NCBI GenBank assembly: GCA_027943245.1 | Contig: JANDJZ010000956.1 | Coordinates: 1-19,054, forward strand | Source of the DNA: Acanthamoeba sp. SK_2022b | Lineage: Eukaryota; Discosea; Longamoebia; Acanthamoebidae | DNA length: 19,054 nt | Reading direction: 5' to 3' | Shown here: positions 8,058-16,827 of the stretch, in pieces | How positions within the stretch are numbered: the stretch's first letter is position 1 | How the letters are laid out: every line of letters starts with the position of its first letter | The notes under the pieces: generated by a model | Told to the model about the DNA's origin: nothing | What the model saw: only the letters and a program-made list of their open reading frames with translations | The model's database searches: none | Position numbers and translations under genes: made by a program

Positions 8058-9542
8058 ACGCACACATACACGGTCCTCCTCCCTCCCGCGGGTGTATGCG
8101 CTGACCTGCGCGTGCATCGCGTGCGGTGGCAGTGGTGCAAAGACTCGTTCGCTCACGTGCCGGCGACGCTGGAGCACGCGTTCTTCGAGGACATGCAGAA
8201 CGTATTGCACCTGCGATGGATTCTCGCTCTCGCTCTCTCACCCTTCGTGGGCGTGTGGTGGTGAGCATAGACTGGAGAGGTGCTGGAGGTCCTGCGCGAC
8301 AAGTGCGCCAACTGGCGCACTCTCAGCCTGGAGCGATGCCAAGTCGACACGCCGTGCGTGCCCGTTCTCTCTTCGCCTTTTTTTTTGTCGTCGTCGTCGT
8401 CGTCGTAATTAGACGGGAGAGCGTTTTCTTGGCCTCACGCGCGCGCACGCCGAAAAACCACCAACCAGGAGCTTGACGGCGCTGCTCGGCGGCGGCCAGT
8501 GTAGCCGGCTCGCCGCGCTGAGCCTGCGCATGAACAATCGGCTGTCTTCGGAGGCGCTGGCGGCGCTGGCCCACGTCCCGAGTCTCACGCACATCGATCT
8601 GGCCGACTGCTCCTCCATCGACGATTCCGGTACCTGTTCTGCTTTATTTATCTTTCCCAAAAGATCTCTAATTTATTTATTTATTTAATGAATTAATTTA
8701 TTAATTAATAATAATAATAATAAACAAAATTGCGTGTTGGACAGGCCTCGCGTTGTTGGCGGAGCACTGTAAGCAGCTCAAGAGGCTGGGCCTGAGCGAT
8801 TTGAAACGCATCACCAACGTCGGCCTGCTCCACGTCTTGCAGAACAACGCGTACGCGCGCGCCCACTCCCCTCCTTCATGTGAACACCGCATCTGGGCCA
8901 ATCATTTCCCGCACGCGCAGGAGCACGTTGGTGGACCTGTGGGTCGATCTATGCACGGGCCTCGACGCCGACGTGCTCTTCAACAACCTGCCGGCCACGC
9001 TCGAGCGCCTGTCGTGCCAGCAGATCGTGAAGCGCGACCAGTCGCTCAAGGTGCTGGCCTACGCGTGCCCCAGGCTCACCTACCTCTCGCTCAAGGGCGC
9101 CATCAGCGACTTTGGGCTGAAGATGCTGGTGGCCAACCCGCCCTCCGCGCTCGTGCATCTCGTGCGGCACCCCCCTTCTCCTCTCTCTCTCTCTCTCTCT
9201 TGTTCTTTGTTGGTGTCGTCTTCGTTCTTCTCACGCCTTTCGCTTTCGTTCTTTTCGCCTCGTGAGCAGAAACTGGCGGACTGCTACGACCTCTCGGACG
9301 TGGGCCTCAGCTACTTGACCGCCGGCGCCCCCAAGCTCAGGTAAGTTTACACCCCCCCCCCAATATTTGTTGCGCGCGACTGATCTTGGGGCGGTGGGAG
9401 CAGAACGCTCGAGTTGGGTACCGCCACGAAGGTCTCCGTCAAGTATCTCCACGAGCTGGGCAAGAGGTGGCCCAAGTTGCACGTCGTACTCCATCCCAGC
9501 GTGTCTGCTGTGGGCCGGCTCCTCTTCTCGCACGACCTATGA
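2112..9542 (+). CDS. CLU-domain and leucine-rich-repeat protein, 28 exons, about 1206 aa
   Basis: Exons: 2112-2176, 2292-2416, 2491-2595, 2659-2820, 2904-2951, 4289-4418, 4506-4675, 4752-4836, 4916-4994, 5076-5126, 5209-5339, 5432-5540, 5606-5656, 5744-5889, 5998-6150, 6263-6365, 6437-6593, 6691-6821, 6977-7120, 7203-7686, 7827-7957, 8133-8201, 8280-8353, 8469-8629, 8745-8850, 8921-9161, 9270-9340, 9404-9542. All phases agree. Residues about 22-320 match the CLU domain: KASGHELKSL (60s), VDYRGFRL (87-94), LPIGSSTLCYGSNDGG, LYGPGDLEGH, KDGRFYVVDLARLFP (161-175), LLRPELV (192-198), NMRHLG (270-275). CLU proteins (CLUH/Clu1) act in the cytosol on mRNAs for mitochondrial proteins and affect mitochondrial distribution. 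Residues about 324-715 are helix-rich and unrecognised. Residues 716-1206 carry LRRs with LSGCSNLDDESLASL, IDLADCSSIDDSGL and LKLADCYDLSDVGLSYL, as in AMN1/F-box LRR proteins. Canonical CLU proteins end in TPRs, so this architecture is unusual. Two adjacent genes cannot be excluded, but no stop or promoter-like gap divides it. The N-terminus before the CLU domain is short, so an upstream exon may be missing. Confidence 0.83.
2955..2981 (+). repeat. left terminal inverted repeat of the Tc1 element
   Basis: Starts CGACCGCCGCCAAAAGTCTG and ends GGTCGCAC. All 27 bases are identical to the reverse complement of 4176-4202. The TA at 2953-2954 is the target-site duplication and also part of the host splice donor. 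Confidence 0.97.
3063..4091 (-). CDS. Tc1-family transposase, DD34E (342 aa)
   Basis: Cut-and-paste DDE transposase acting in the nucleus on the element's own inverted repeats. A helix-turn-helix region at about residues 15-60 (FLKKIKGLSNRAIARALKCS) is followed by the GRP-like motif PRSGRPWLLS (65-74) typical of Tc1 DNA-binding domains. The catalytic residues appear intact: Asp160 in VFIDITTV, Asp246 in VFVQDNDSK and Glu281 in SPELNPIEKLWGHLK. There are 34 residues between the last two, which is the Tc1 signature (DD34E) rather than mariner DD34D. Length is normal for Tc1 (about 340). No introns, stops or frameshifts. Met7 (MPRQPTRALS, 4073) is an equally likely start because family members often begin just before the HTH. 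It ends 82 nt from the left inverted repeat and starts 84 nt from the right one. Confidence 0.95.
   Translation of the reverse strand: MFFIVAMPRQPTRALSACTRWEIVFLKKIKGLSNRAIARALKCSEHGVRCVLKKEAATGQVADLPRSGRPWLLSKKRQAEFDSLIRKNRSATAAQLAVLARKPLRLKISARTAQRERKRLGYQRRRRTKTMALNKFDKMFRVKWCQRRRSWHWANTVFIDITTVRGAEARGYVWAKPGENIAAQRLEGRVHGPQVFVLGAISREGTCGISLFRGRLNAKGFKHKLAHDIVPAVRHRHRRPWVFVQDNDSKQKAAVVQAWAKQAGVRFMQLPPRSPELNPIEKLWGHLKDYVAAQQPANDDELDAAVLRFWGGLSVPLINQYIDHQFRNIKAIIKAKGDHIRE
4176..4202 (-). repeat. right terminal inverted repeat of the Tc1 element
   Basis: Reverse complement of the left repeat with no mismatch over 27 bp; similarity stops beyond that. It is followed by the second TA copy at 4203-4204 and then native intron sequence (ggccttcgc). 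Confidence 0.97.
4837..4915 (+). other. GC-AG intron with a 14-nt poly-C tract
   Basis: The reading frame and the CLU motif EMTARVFKNKL require the exon to end at GACCGCCAG and resume at AGTGTTCAAG. The intron therefore begins GCATGC, a non-canonical but well-known GC-AG type. A run of 14 C at 4848-4861 lies inside it. Confidence 0.75.
5657..5743 (+). other. 87-nt in-frame intron without stop codon (CLU-LRR gene)
   Basis: Donor GTAGCG after GAGGCCATG; acceptor ccaAG before GTGTTGTAC. It is divisible by three and open in frame, so retention would add 29 residues. The middle, rich in Thr, Phe and Leu, and the pyrimidine-rich sequence support an intron. Confidence 0.5.
6175..6232. repeat. (TG)29 microsatellite in an intron
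   Basis: A perfect TG run inside the intron 6151-6262 of the CLU-LRR gene. It starts 24 nt after the GTACCT donor. Confidence 0.97.
6831..6909. repeat. (CAA)n microsatellite in an intron
   Basis: About 26 perfect CAA units inside the intron 6822-6976. They start 9 nt after the donor GTAAGC. The apparent poly-Gln frame, and poly-Leu on the other strand, are intronic and not protein. Confidence 0.95.
7691..7800. repeat. CT-rich then imperfect (TG)n tract in an intron
   Basis: A short (CT)n block at about 7693-7709 leads into interrupted TG repeats with cgtg and ctcgtg variants. It fills most of the intron 7687-7826 of the CLU-LRR gene. Confidence 0.9.
7985..8056. repeat. (AC)36 microsatellite in an intron
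   Basis: A perfect 72-bp AC run inside the 175-nt intron 7958-8132, one of the longest host introns in this gene. Confidence 0.97.
8642..8725. repeat. AT-rich simple sequence (TTTA)n / (AAT)n in an intron
   Basis: TTTATTTATTTA followed by TTAATTAATAATAATAATAA lies inside the intron 8630-8744. It contrasts sharply with the GC-rich exons on either side. Confidence 0.9.
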
Positions 9543-9898
9543 GCCTTCGCATGTTCGCACGCGTTCACCAAAATTCTTTTATTTTTTTGTTGCTTGTCAA
9601 AAAAAGTTTTATGGAAAAAAAAAAAAAAAACAAGGTCTGGTTGGCTGTGAAGAATTGGTGTTGAGAGAGCTCAACTTGGTGGCGAGGGTGTCGACAAGTT
9701 CTTGCCTGGCTACGAGTGCCAACATGCCATAAAGGAGCCAAGCCAGACCAAAAAAGGAAGGTGGCTTAAAAGAGACCCTCAGATAAAAAACCGTTTGGGC
9801 GACCAGAACAGACTAGACAAACAACGAACGTGTAACACCATACAAGACGCCCCAGGGCTATATCCCGACCCACTCAGTAGTACATAACAAATAAAGAG
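9543..9898. other. intergenic region between the CLU-LRR and PX-C2-LCAT genes
   Basis: About 356 nt with no supported exon. It contains a 16-A run at 9615-9630 within an AT-rich patch that probably belongs to the 3' UTR or downstream region of the left gene. A TATA-like CTATATCCC at about 9859-9867 lies some 35-40 nt before the ATG at 9899. The TATA assignment is weak. ORF fragments here are short and unremarkable. Confidence 0.5.
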
Positions 9899-12435
9899 AT
9901 GGACGAGGCTATCCAGTTCAAGGTAGACAATCCCGAAGTCACACTCACCGGACTGCACGTAGTAAGCGCCAAGCAGTTCCTCACCGCCACCGAGTCTACT
10001 CAGGTCCCTTCCTCACCTCCTTGTGATAATTTATTGTATTTTAAAGCTTGTAGAATTCATTTGTTGAAAAAGAGAAAAAATTGAGGGAAAAAAAACTATT
10101 GTCCGCGGTCCGCACTATATCATAATAGTTGTACAAGATAGAGGTTCGTACCTCCAGCGGTAACTACATCATCCACCGCACCTTCACCGAACTCAAGGAC
10201 AGGCATGCTACGGTATAGCGCTCCCTACTCCATCTCCTCCCAACTTCATGGCCTTGTTAAAAAATGTGTTCGTCCACCCCGTACAACTTGACACACAGCT
10301 CAAGGAGAGCTTACCCAAGGCCAAGCTTGGCAAATTCCCTAGCCAGTACTTCGCTCACTTGGTGAAGGGCTCCAAGTTGGTATGTGCACGTGATTTGTGT
10401 AGAACGAGCATTTTAAACATGCCTGTCCACCTCCACCTACAACAGGAGAAACGCATTAAGAAGATAAACGAGTGTCTGACCTCCTACGTCAAGCACGCTT
10501 CCAATGCCGCTCCTTTGCGCCACTTCATCGTGCCCAGAGTATGCGCCTGCCCCCCTGATTGACAGGTTGAGAACTTATCCATTCGAGCTGTCTCTCTATC
10601 GATAGCCTCCGCAGCAACAACTGCTGCACGTGAGTGTGCTCCAGGGCCGCAACCTGGCCGCCAGGGACAGTAACGGTAGGGTGATCATTGCCCAACATGA
10701 TAGAGTGGTTTTTGATTAGAGACCACAACGGATCTGATGTTGTCGCCACGCAGGCAAGAGCGATCCCTTCGTCCGCGTATCCGTCTTGGATAACGAGAAC
10801 AAGGTCGCCTGCAAGAGCGCCAAGACCGAGACCATCAAGCACACGGTTCGCACCGTCATCTTCTTTGAAGTCCATGTCACGTCTTATTTACGTTTTTAGT
10901 CGCTACTACCAGCTCAATCCCGTTTGGCACGATGAAGACTTCACCTTGTACGCTCCCTCCCTGTCAGTCTCTTACCGAACTTCGGCTCCGGCTTTTGTTC
11001 ACCACGGCTATCCACCCACAGCGACCTCTCGGACGAAGTGAGCGCCGTCACATTCTCTCTGTGGGACTGGGATCGCACGTCGCGCAACGACTTCCTCGTA
11101 CGTTTCAGGCAACCACCACTCGAGTCTCACCACTTAAACGAACCTTCTTTGATCGGTGGAAACAGGGACGCGTCACGCTCAAGAAAGACGACATTCCCTA
11201 CAACAAGTACCCTCCCTCTCCATGCTGGTATTTTATTATTACTTTTTTTTACCATTTTTTTTCTTTTGTACGTTTAGGGAGGTCTTGCGTTGGTTCCCGC
11301 TCTACCGCACCAAGGCCAGGCAGGGCGACATCGTGCACGGCGAGCTCCTCCTCCGCATCCATCAAGTGGTGCGTACGCCAGTGCTACCGTGCGAGTGCGT
11401 TCTCCTTCGCTGGTACTTTTTCTCACGTCCGGTCTCCCTCGAACAGACCTCCAAGACCGGCGGCATCAACTTGGAGCCCAAGCACAGCGAAGAGGAGGCA
11501 GTCGAGGCCATACAGCAGTGCAGGTACGCGTGTTCCCTTAATAAAGCATTAAAAATCATAAATTGTCAAATTTTTTATTTTAAAATAAAATTGCAAAACG
11601 AAATTGGACGTGCAGGGCCGAACGCCTCAGGAGGCAGGAGAAGAAGGAGAAGGACCGTCCCGCTGGCAAGATCCATATCTCCCTGCTCTACAATCCCCCG
11701 CTGGGCAACTGGGATGGCTACCTCACCGTCAACGGTACGGTGGTTAAGATATATCTCTCTTCTTACAACAGTGCTGACGTCATCAAACTTGTAGTCATTG
11801 AGGCGACCAAACTGCCCGCCATGGATCGCCGGGGCACCTCAGACCCCTACGTCGTCTTGTCACTTGCCGGGAAGAGGTACACCTCGCGCACACATTTCTG
11901 ATCAGGTTGATCATGCGACCGAAGCTCAACACGAATTGGGTTGCTCCTGATGCAGGTTCCGCACCAAGACGGTCAAGAGGACAACAACCCCGACATGGAA
12001 AGAGGTGTGCACCCCTCTCCCAAGCCGAAAATTATAAATTATTATTAGGTTGCGCGCAAGAGCTTATCGTCCTTTCCATCACAAAGACGTTCTACTTCTA
12101 CGTGCCCCACGACCAAATGAACAACCTACGGTTGGAGATGGACGTCTACGATTGGGACGCCGTCAGTACGCACATCGTTCCCGCTTCTCGAGGTTGAAGA
12201 ATGTAACACCACACACACCACACACACCATACACGTACAGGCGCACGCGACCACATCGGTGACGCGGTCCTGCTTGTGGAGGAGATGGAAGCCGGACAGG
12301 TCAACAAGTGGATCAACCTGATAGGTCCGGCGCCGACCCAGAAGGGCCTCGAAAAGAAGCTGGGCAAGAACATGGCCGAGCAAGGCTGGGCGCCCAAGCA
12401 TCCCATCGTGATCGTTCCAGGTAAACTGAAATTAA

Positions 12436-12471
<36 letters not shown>

Positions 12472-15303
12472 CAACATTACCAAAACGTCATACAGGATTT
12501 GGTTCGACTGGACTCGAGGTCATCGAGGGCTACGAAAAGTGGCAGGGCGAGCGCGTGTGGTTGTCCATTTCCAAGATCGGTGGCCAGGCCCTGTCGATCA
12601 GGTGCGGCGTGCAGACCTGCGACGACCCAAACTGGAAGAACGATCGTCGCTCTCTTCTCAACTGTTATTTCTACCTGGTCTTTGACAGGCGTCAGGTACA
12701 GCAGTTCAATGCCTCGAGGAAGGTGCGCACCGCGATGAAGCAGGCCGACGAGGAGGCTGCCGGCGACGCACCGCAGCTGACGGCCGAAGATATCGCGTTC
12801 AAGGTAATCCTTTGTGCCATAATAAAATATAATAATAATAATAATCTACAGTAATATTCATGTATATATGATGTTTTTTGTGGGATATCCACTATAGAAT
12901 CGCTGGATCGCGCACATCAGTTTGGGCCCTGATGGCTACTCAGACCCTGACAGTGCGTATCCTCCTTCGGTCTTGCACGCTCAGCTGCTGGTCGTGGCAT
13001 GCCCTTTTGCTCATCTCGCACAACCGACACCACCACCACCACCACCACCACCACCACCACCACCACCACCACCACCACCACCACCACCACCACCACCACA
13101 GACATCAAGGTCCGCCCGGTAAAGGGCATGGACGCCGTGACCTACCTCGACCCCGGCGCTCTCACCTCGCCCCTGTCCTATGTGCGCGGCTAGCCCAAAG
13201 CTCACCCCCCCCCCTCAATCAAGCCATCACCGTTCGTATTAACATGTCCCGCGTGGACTCGTGGCAGGTGCTCGGCCCTCTGATCAACAACCTGATACAG
13301 CTGGGCTACGTCCATGGCAGTAACCTGCTCGCCGCTGGCGTACGACGATGAATTAATTTGTTTTATTTTTATCATTTACCAAACAATTAGTTAAGTAATT
13401 TTTCATTTATTATGGAACCATATACAGTACGATTGGCGCCTGCCTCCGCACCAGCTGGAGATCAGGGACAAGTACTTCACCAACCTGAAGCAGAGCATTC
13501 AGGACATGGCCAAGGACTACGGGCCAGTTGTGATTGCGGGTCACAGCATGGGCAACCGCGTCATCCAGTACTTCCTCAACTGGATCGTGCAGAACGACCG
13601 CCACGGCCGCAAATGGATCGACGACCACAGTTGCGATCTCCTCTCGCCTGCCCGGCATCTCCCTTCGTTCAGTGGTCGACTTACGCGGCTGCGTTTGCGT
13701 TTGCAGTCCACACTTTCATGGCTGTGGGCGCGCCGTGGCTGGGCGCCTCGAAGGCCGTTCGTGGCCTGGTGACCGGTGAGAAGTTCGGCCTGGACGCCTT
13801 CCTCAACGACAACGAGGCCATCACCTTCTCGCACCGCATCGGTACGTGCGCCCTCCTCGCCGTGAGACTCGCCAACCGCTTCGCCGCCAACTTCGCGTGG
13901 TTCAACTCAGCTCACCGTCGCTCTTCTCTCTTTCGCGTCGTCAGCGTCGACGGCCTTCCTGCTGCCGGTGGGCCTGGAGGACAAGCACCACCACTTGCCC
14001 CAGGAATTGGGGTCCTTCACCTTGCTGGTACGACTGGCCATTCACATGTTGTTTTCCTTTAATGGAAAATACCGCTTCGTTGCACGTCAACCAATGGCCA
14101 ATACCGCCGCTCCCCCCGCCAGACCGACAGCCAGACCGAAACGCCCGTGCCCATTCCCTACCGTGATTTCCTCCTCCAAGAAGCCAATGCTGCGGTACTT
14201 TCTATTTACTTATATTTTTTGTATTTATTTACATTTTTTACTTCTTAATTATTATTATATCTTCAAAATGCGGGATATAATGATAAAAATCCACAGAGGC
14301 CCATGGCCATGAGCGAAGAGTACCTGATGAAGAACCCGCTCTTTGGTGGCTCCGTCGGCGATGAGTACATCCTCAAGGCTCCGCCTGTGAAGAGGCTCTT
14401 CGCCATCTACGGTATGACTGCTGTATCGTGCGGTGGAATGCGTTGTAAGCTCATGATTGACGAATCGCGCGCGCGGATAGGCATCAACCTGGACACGGAG
14501 ATCGGATACGTATTTAAGAGGAACAAGTCTGGCGTCCTCGAGCTGGACGACGAGTCGCACAAGATTAAGGACGCCCTGCAAGCCGATGGCTTCGTCCTCA
14601 AGAAGGTAAGACCACCTCTCCCTCTCTCCTTCCAAGCGGAGAGTGCAACAATCAACTGTGACTTGTCTGCTGTTCGCGCAGGGTATCGCGTACGAAACGA
14701 GCAAGTCCAAGCAGGGCATCATCCGCGAGTTGACCGGAGTCGACGGCCTGACCTGCGGCGACGGCACCGGTGCGCCCAAACCACAACCCAACCCAATTCA
14801 TAAAAAAAAAATTATTTTTGAATTTTAAAGATATAAAATAGCAAGAAAAACATAAACCTGACTGTGCGCGGTGAACAAATGTCCACACAGTTTCGTACTC
14901 GTCGCTGCACCACTGCGCGCGCTGGAAGGGCGATATCCCGCACCTCATGATCGAGGAGCTCGACGGCGCGGATCACCGGGAGATCCTGGCCAACAGGCTA
15001 TTCTTTAAGTAAGCCCAAATCCAACACGACCCTACCCACGCCCCTCCTCCACTGACGGTTGGAAACTTGGCAGGATGTTGATCGAGTACGTGGCCGAGAA
15101 GGTGGAAGTCGTCAACATGGCCGATCTCGGTACGCGAGCTCCACCAACCACCTAGCCCCTGGTGGGCTGTGTGCAGACGATGACGTCTTCCCCCCCCCTC
15201 AACGTGAAACGCAGGCGCCCTGGCCGACAGGTTGGGCATCAAGGCCGAGGCTCTCCTCCCGGACATCTCCGACGACGCCGACTGCGCCGTTGTGGACGCC
15301 TAA
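9899..15303 (+). CDS. PX-C2-C2-LCAT family acyltransferase/phospholipase, 31 exons, about 949 aa
   Basis: Exons: 9899-10003, 10144-10212, 10299-10379, 10446-10538, 10606-10675, 10754-10845, 10913-10947, 11022-11097, 11166-11206, 11278-11368, 11447-11523, 11616-11734, 11795-11876, 11956-12004, 12087-12165, 12241-12420, 12496-12601, 12689-12803, 12898-12952, 13102-13181, 13268-13339, 13428-13629, 13707-13841, 13945-14027, 14123-14194, 14297-14411, 14481-14605, 14682-14769, 14891-15008, 15074-15129, 15215-15303. Residues 1-116 form a PX-like lipid-binding domain (RTFTELKDRH near 47). C2A (about 117-250: ARDSNGKSDPFV, LWDWDRTSRNDF) and C2B (about 288-405: MDRRGTSDPYV, YDWDAVSARDHIG) both keep the acidic Ca2+ ligands. 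From about 440 comes the LCAT/PDAT fold: VPGFGSTGLE, GYDWRLPP, nucleophile Ser629 in AGHSMGN, Asp860 in GDGTVSYSSL, His891 in DGADHREIL. The family moves or removes phospholipid acyl groups. With no signal peptide and with PX/C2 modules, it probably acts at cytosolic membrane faces in a Ca2+-responsive way. Substrate and acceptor cannot be told from sequence. Confidence 0.9.
12436..12471. repeat. (AAT)n microsatellite in an intron
   Basis: About 11-12 AAT units inside the intron 12421-12495, between the C2B region and the LCAT motif GFGSTGLE. Confidence 0.92.
12602..12688 (+). other. 87-nt in-frame intron or extra exon segment (LCAT gene)
   Basis: The segment between GTGCGG and tttgaCAG is open in frame and divisible by three. 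If retained it adds 29 residues (starting CGVQTCDDPNW) between LSIR and RQVQQF. I favour splicing, because of the good acceptor tract, but the sequence does not settle it. Confidence 0.5.
13027..13100. repeat. (ACC)n microsatellite abutting a splice acceptor
   Basis: About 24 ACC units fill the intron 12953-13101 and run directly into its acceptor CACAG|ACATC. The repeat itself is the sequence before the 3' splice site, replacing a normal pyrimidine tract. The poly-His, poly-Pro, poly-Thr and poly-Gly frames here are not protein. Confidence 0.95.
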
Positions 15304-15590
15304 GGCCGTAGCTCGTTGCCCTGTAACGGCTCAAAGCTTGTTTGTTTCAGTTCCTCTTGAAAAAGATCATTTTCATGGCCATAAAAATTGTTTTATTAGA
15401 ATTGATAGAATTATTGATAAACAAAACATAGAAAGAGCAGCCACACATGCTAGATCTGGTGTAAAACAAAGTTCTCAGTATATGGTAGGTGCTATGGATA
15501 AGGGAAGAAAACTTCCATTGGTCTTTAACAAGGCGAAGACGTAATCGATCTTCAATCTTTATGTGTATTTGGGGCCAGGCATGTGGTGGA
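15304..15590. other. convergent intergenic region with an AT-rich, coding-like block
   Basis: Space between the stop of the LCAT gene and the stop of the SIR2 gene. The block 15350-15544 is AT-rich and open in one plus-strand frame for about 64 codons, ending at TAA 15542-15544. It has mixed, protein-like composition (for example EKDHFHGHKN and QSSQYMVGAMDKGRK). It is preceded by tttgtttCAG, a good splice-acceptor-like sequence. It shows no ATG near its start and I do not recognise it. It could be a relic of a foreign or mobile gene, an alternative 3' exon, or chance. Confidence 0.4.
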
Positions 15591-16699
15591 CTAAGGCAAG
15601 AAGAGGGGCACAACGACGGAAGCGTCAAGCGGAAGACCCACTGCGCGAGTTGACCCGGATCTCGTGGTGTCCGGCACCTCGGGGTGGTCTCTGTTAAGGC
15701 GCACCAGCCTCACGCACTCGTTTTGCAGCAGGAGTCGTTCGTTGGGCCAACGAAGCACACCGGGCGTGTTGAAGCCAGCTCCTATCTCGAGGATGGCCAC
15801 CGTCTTCTTATTCTTCTTCATGGTCTCATCGCCTTCTGCCAAGGAGGACGAAGCGGTGGCGTCCTCGAGAGCCTGCTTGAGGAAACGGTCGTATGCGCGA
15901 CCAGCTTCGCGATAGGGCGACTCGATGAACCAGCCACCGCCGCGCACGTTGAAGAAGACATCTCCACCACAGTGCGGACACCGGGGCATCGCCTTAGGCT
16001 CGACGATCTCCATCGTCTTCGCGGTGTCGATGTGCGGCAGCGCCGACTCGACAAAGGGTCTGCTGGGGAACACCTCTGGCGCTCCGGCCGATCGTCGGCG
16101 GTGGCCTTCCGCATCGAGGCACTGCATGTTGGAGTAGTCGCCCTGCGGGGTGAAGACGCGTGACAGGTCAAAGCCCGACTGGGCAAAGAAGCCGTCGGCG
16201 TTGGACGTCTTGACAAAGAACCGATCTGCGCCCTTGGACTCAGCCAGCTCTCGTAGCTGCGTGTAGAGTCGGGTCGGCCCCCAGTTGAAGCGCGCCTTGT
16301 TGACGTGGGTCAGGAGGTAGCCCCACTTGAGCTCCTCCGAGATGGGCAGCCTGCCAATGAACTGGTACATGCAGCGGAAGCCGAGAGCGTGCATTGCCGG
16401 ATAGAGCTCGGAAAACACCTCCTCCGACGTGTAGTCGAGGCCGACCGAGGCCGACAGGCCAGCGCCGGCCGAGATGATGAGGTAGTCTGCCTCCTTTATA
16501 AATTGTACCGCTGTCATCACATTGCTGACGATCTCCTGATTGACAGGAAGATGACCCTCGTAAGCTGTGAGTGCGCGATGAAACAATGGGCGAGTGTGCA
16601 TGTGTGTACATTCAGCTGTTCGGTGTCAGAGAAATGCAAATGCTCTGTGAGGTGAGATTCGATGATCTGCCGTTCTGGCGTTGCTTGTTTAGCTTGCAT
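15591..16699 (-). CDS. SIR2-family protein with Gln at the catalytic His position (class M-like)
   Basis: Proposed exons on the minus strand: 16699-16610 and 16535-15591, giving 344 residues (donor GTACAC, acceptor aatCAG, phase 0). The alternative is a single exon starting at 16601 (336 residues). Numbering here follows the single-exon form. Motifs: AGAGLSASVGLDY (45-57) for NAD binding; TSNADGFF with Asn134 and Asp136; TPQGDY with Gln153 exactly 19 residues after Asn134, where deacetylating sirtuins have the catalytic His; CPHCGG, half of a zinc site; and EIGAGFNTPGVLRWP followed by VRLNRDHPEVP near the C-terminus, the nucleotide-binding end. In class M sirtuins (SirTM) the same Asn-Asp-Gln set is known to support mono-ADP-ribosylation. 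That activity is therefore inferred here, not shown. No macrodomain or GcvH-like partner gene is visible in the window. It shares a promoter region with the SAP gene. Confidence 0.83.
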
Positions 16700-16803
16700 G
16701 GTGCTTGTCGTGCTGGGAAGGGTAAGTGGGAGTATCTAGGCTGTCGCGTGAGTGTCAATTCTGTACAAAAATTGTCTCCCAGTCAGCTCTTCTTTTATGC
16801 GCC

Positions 16804-16827
16804 TCCGGCCCTTCGAGAAGGACCGGA
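16804..16827. repeat. inverted repeat / hairpin, 11-bp arms
   Basis: TCCGGCCCTTC, then GA, then GAAGGACCGGA: arms pair with one mismatch and a 2-nt loop. It is followed by a T-rich run. It sits about 105 nt upstream of the SIR2 start at 16699 and may be a dyad protein-binding site. Role unknown. Confidence 0.75.

Noticed and set aside
8202..8226. Extension of the exon at 8133 to include VLHLRWILALALS
   Set aside because: A donor GTATTG directly after the codon for Asn at 8201 and the next exon VLEVLRDKCANWRTLSLERC give a better LRR; the extension reaches a stop soon after.
7645..8412. Frames rich in CVCV or HTHT across 7690-8060
   Set aside because: Translations of intronic TG and AC repeats.
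12917..13205. Poly-His, poly-Pro, poly-Thr and poly-Gly frames
   Set aside because: Translations of the intronic (ACC)n run. The real exons on either side join as SDPD-N-IKVRPVKG.
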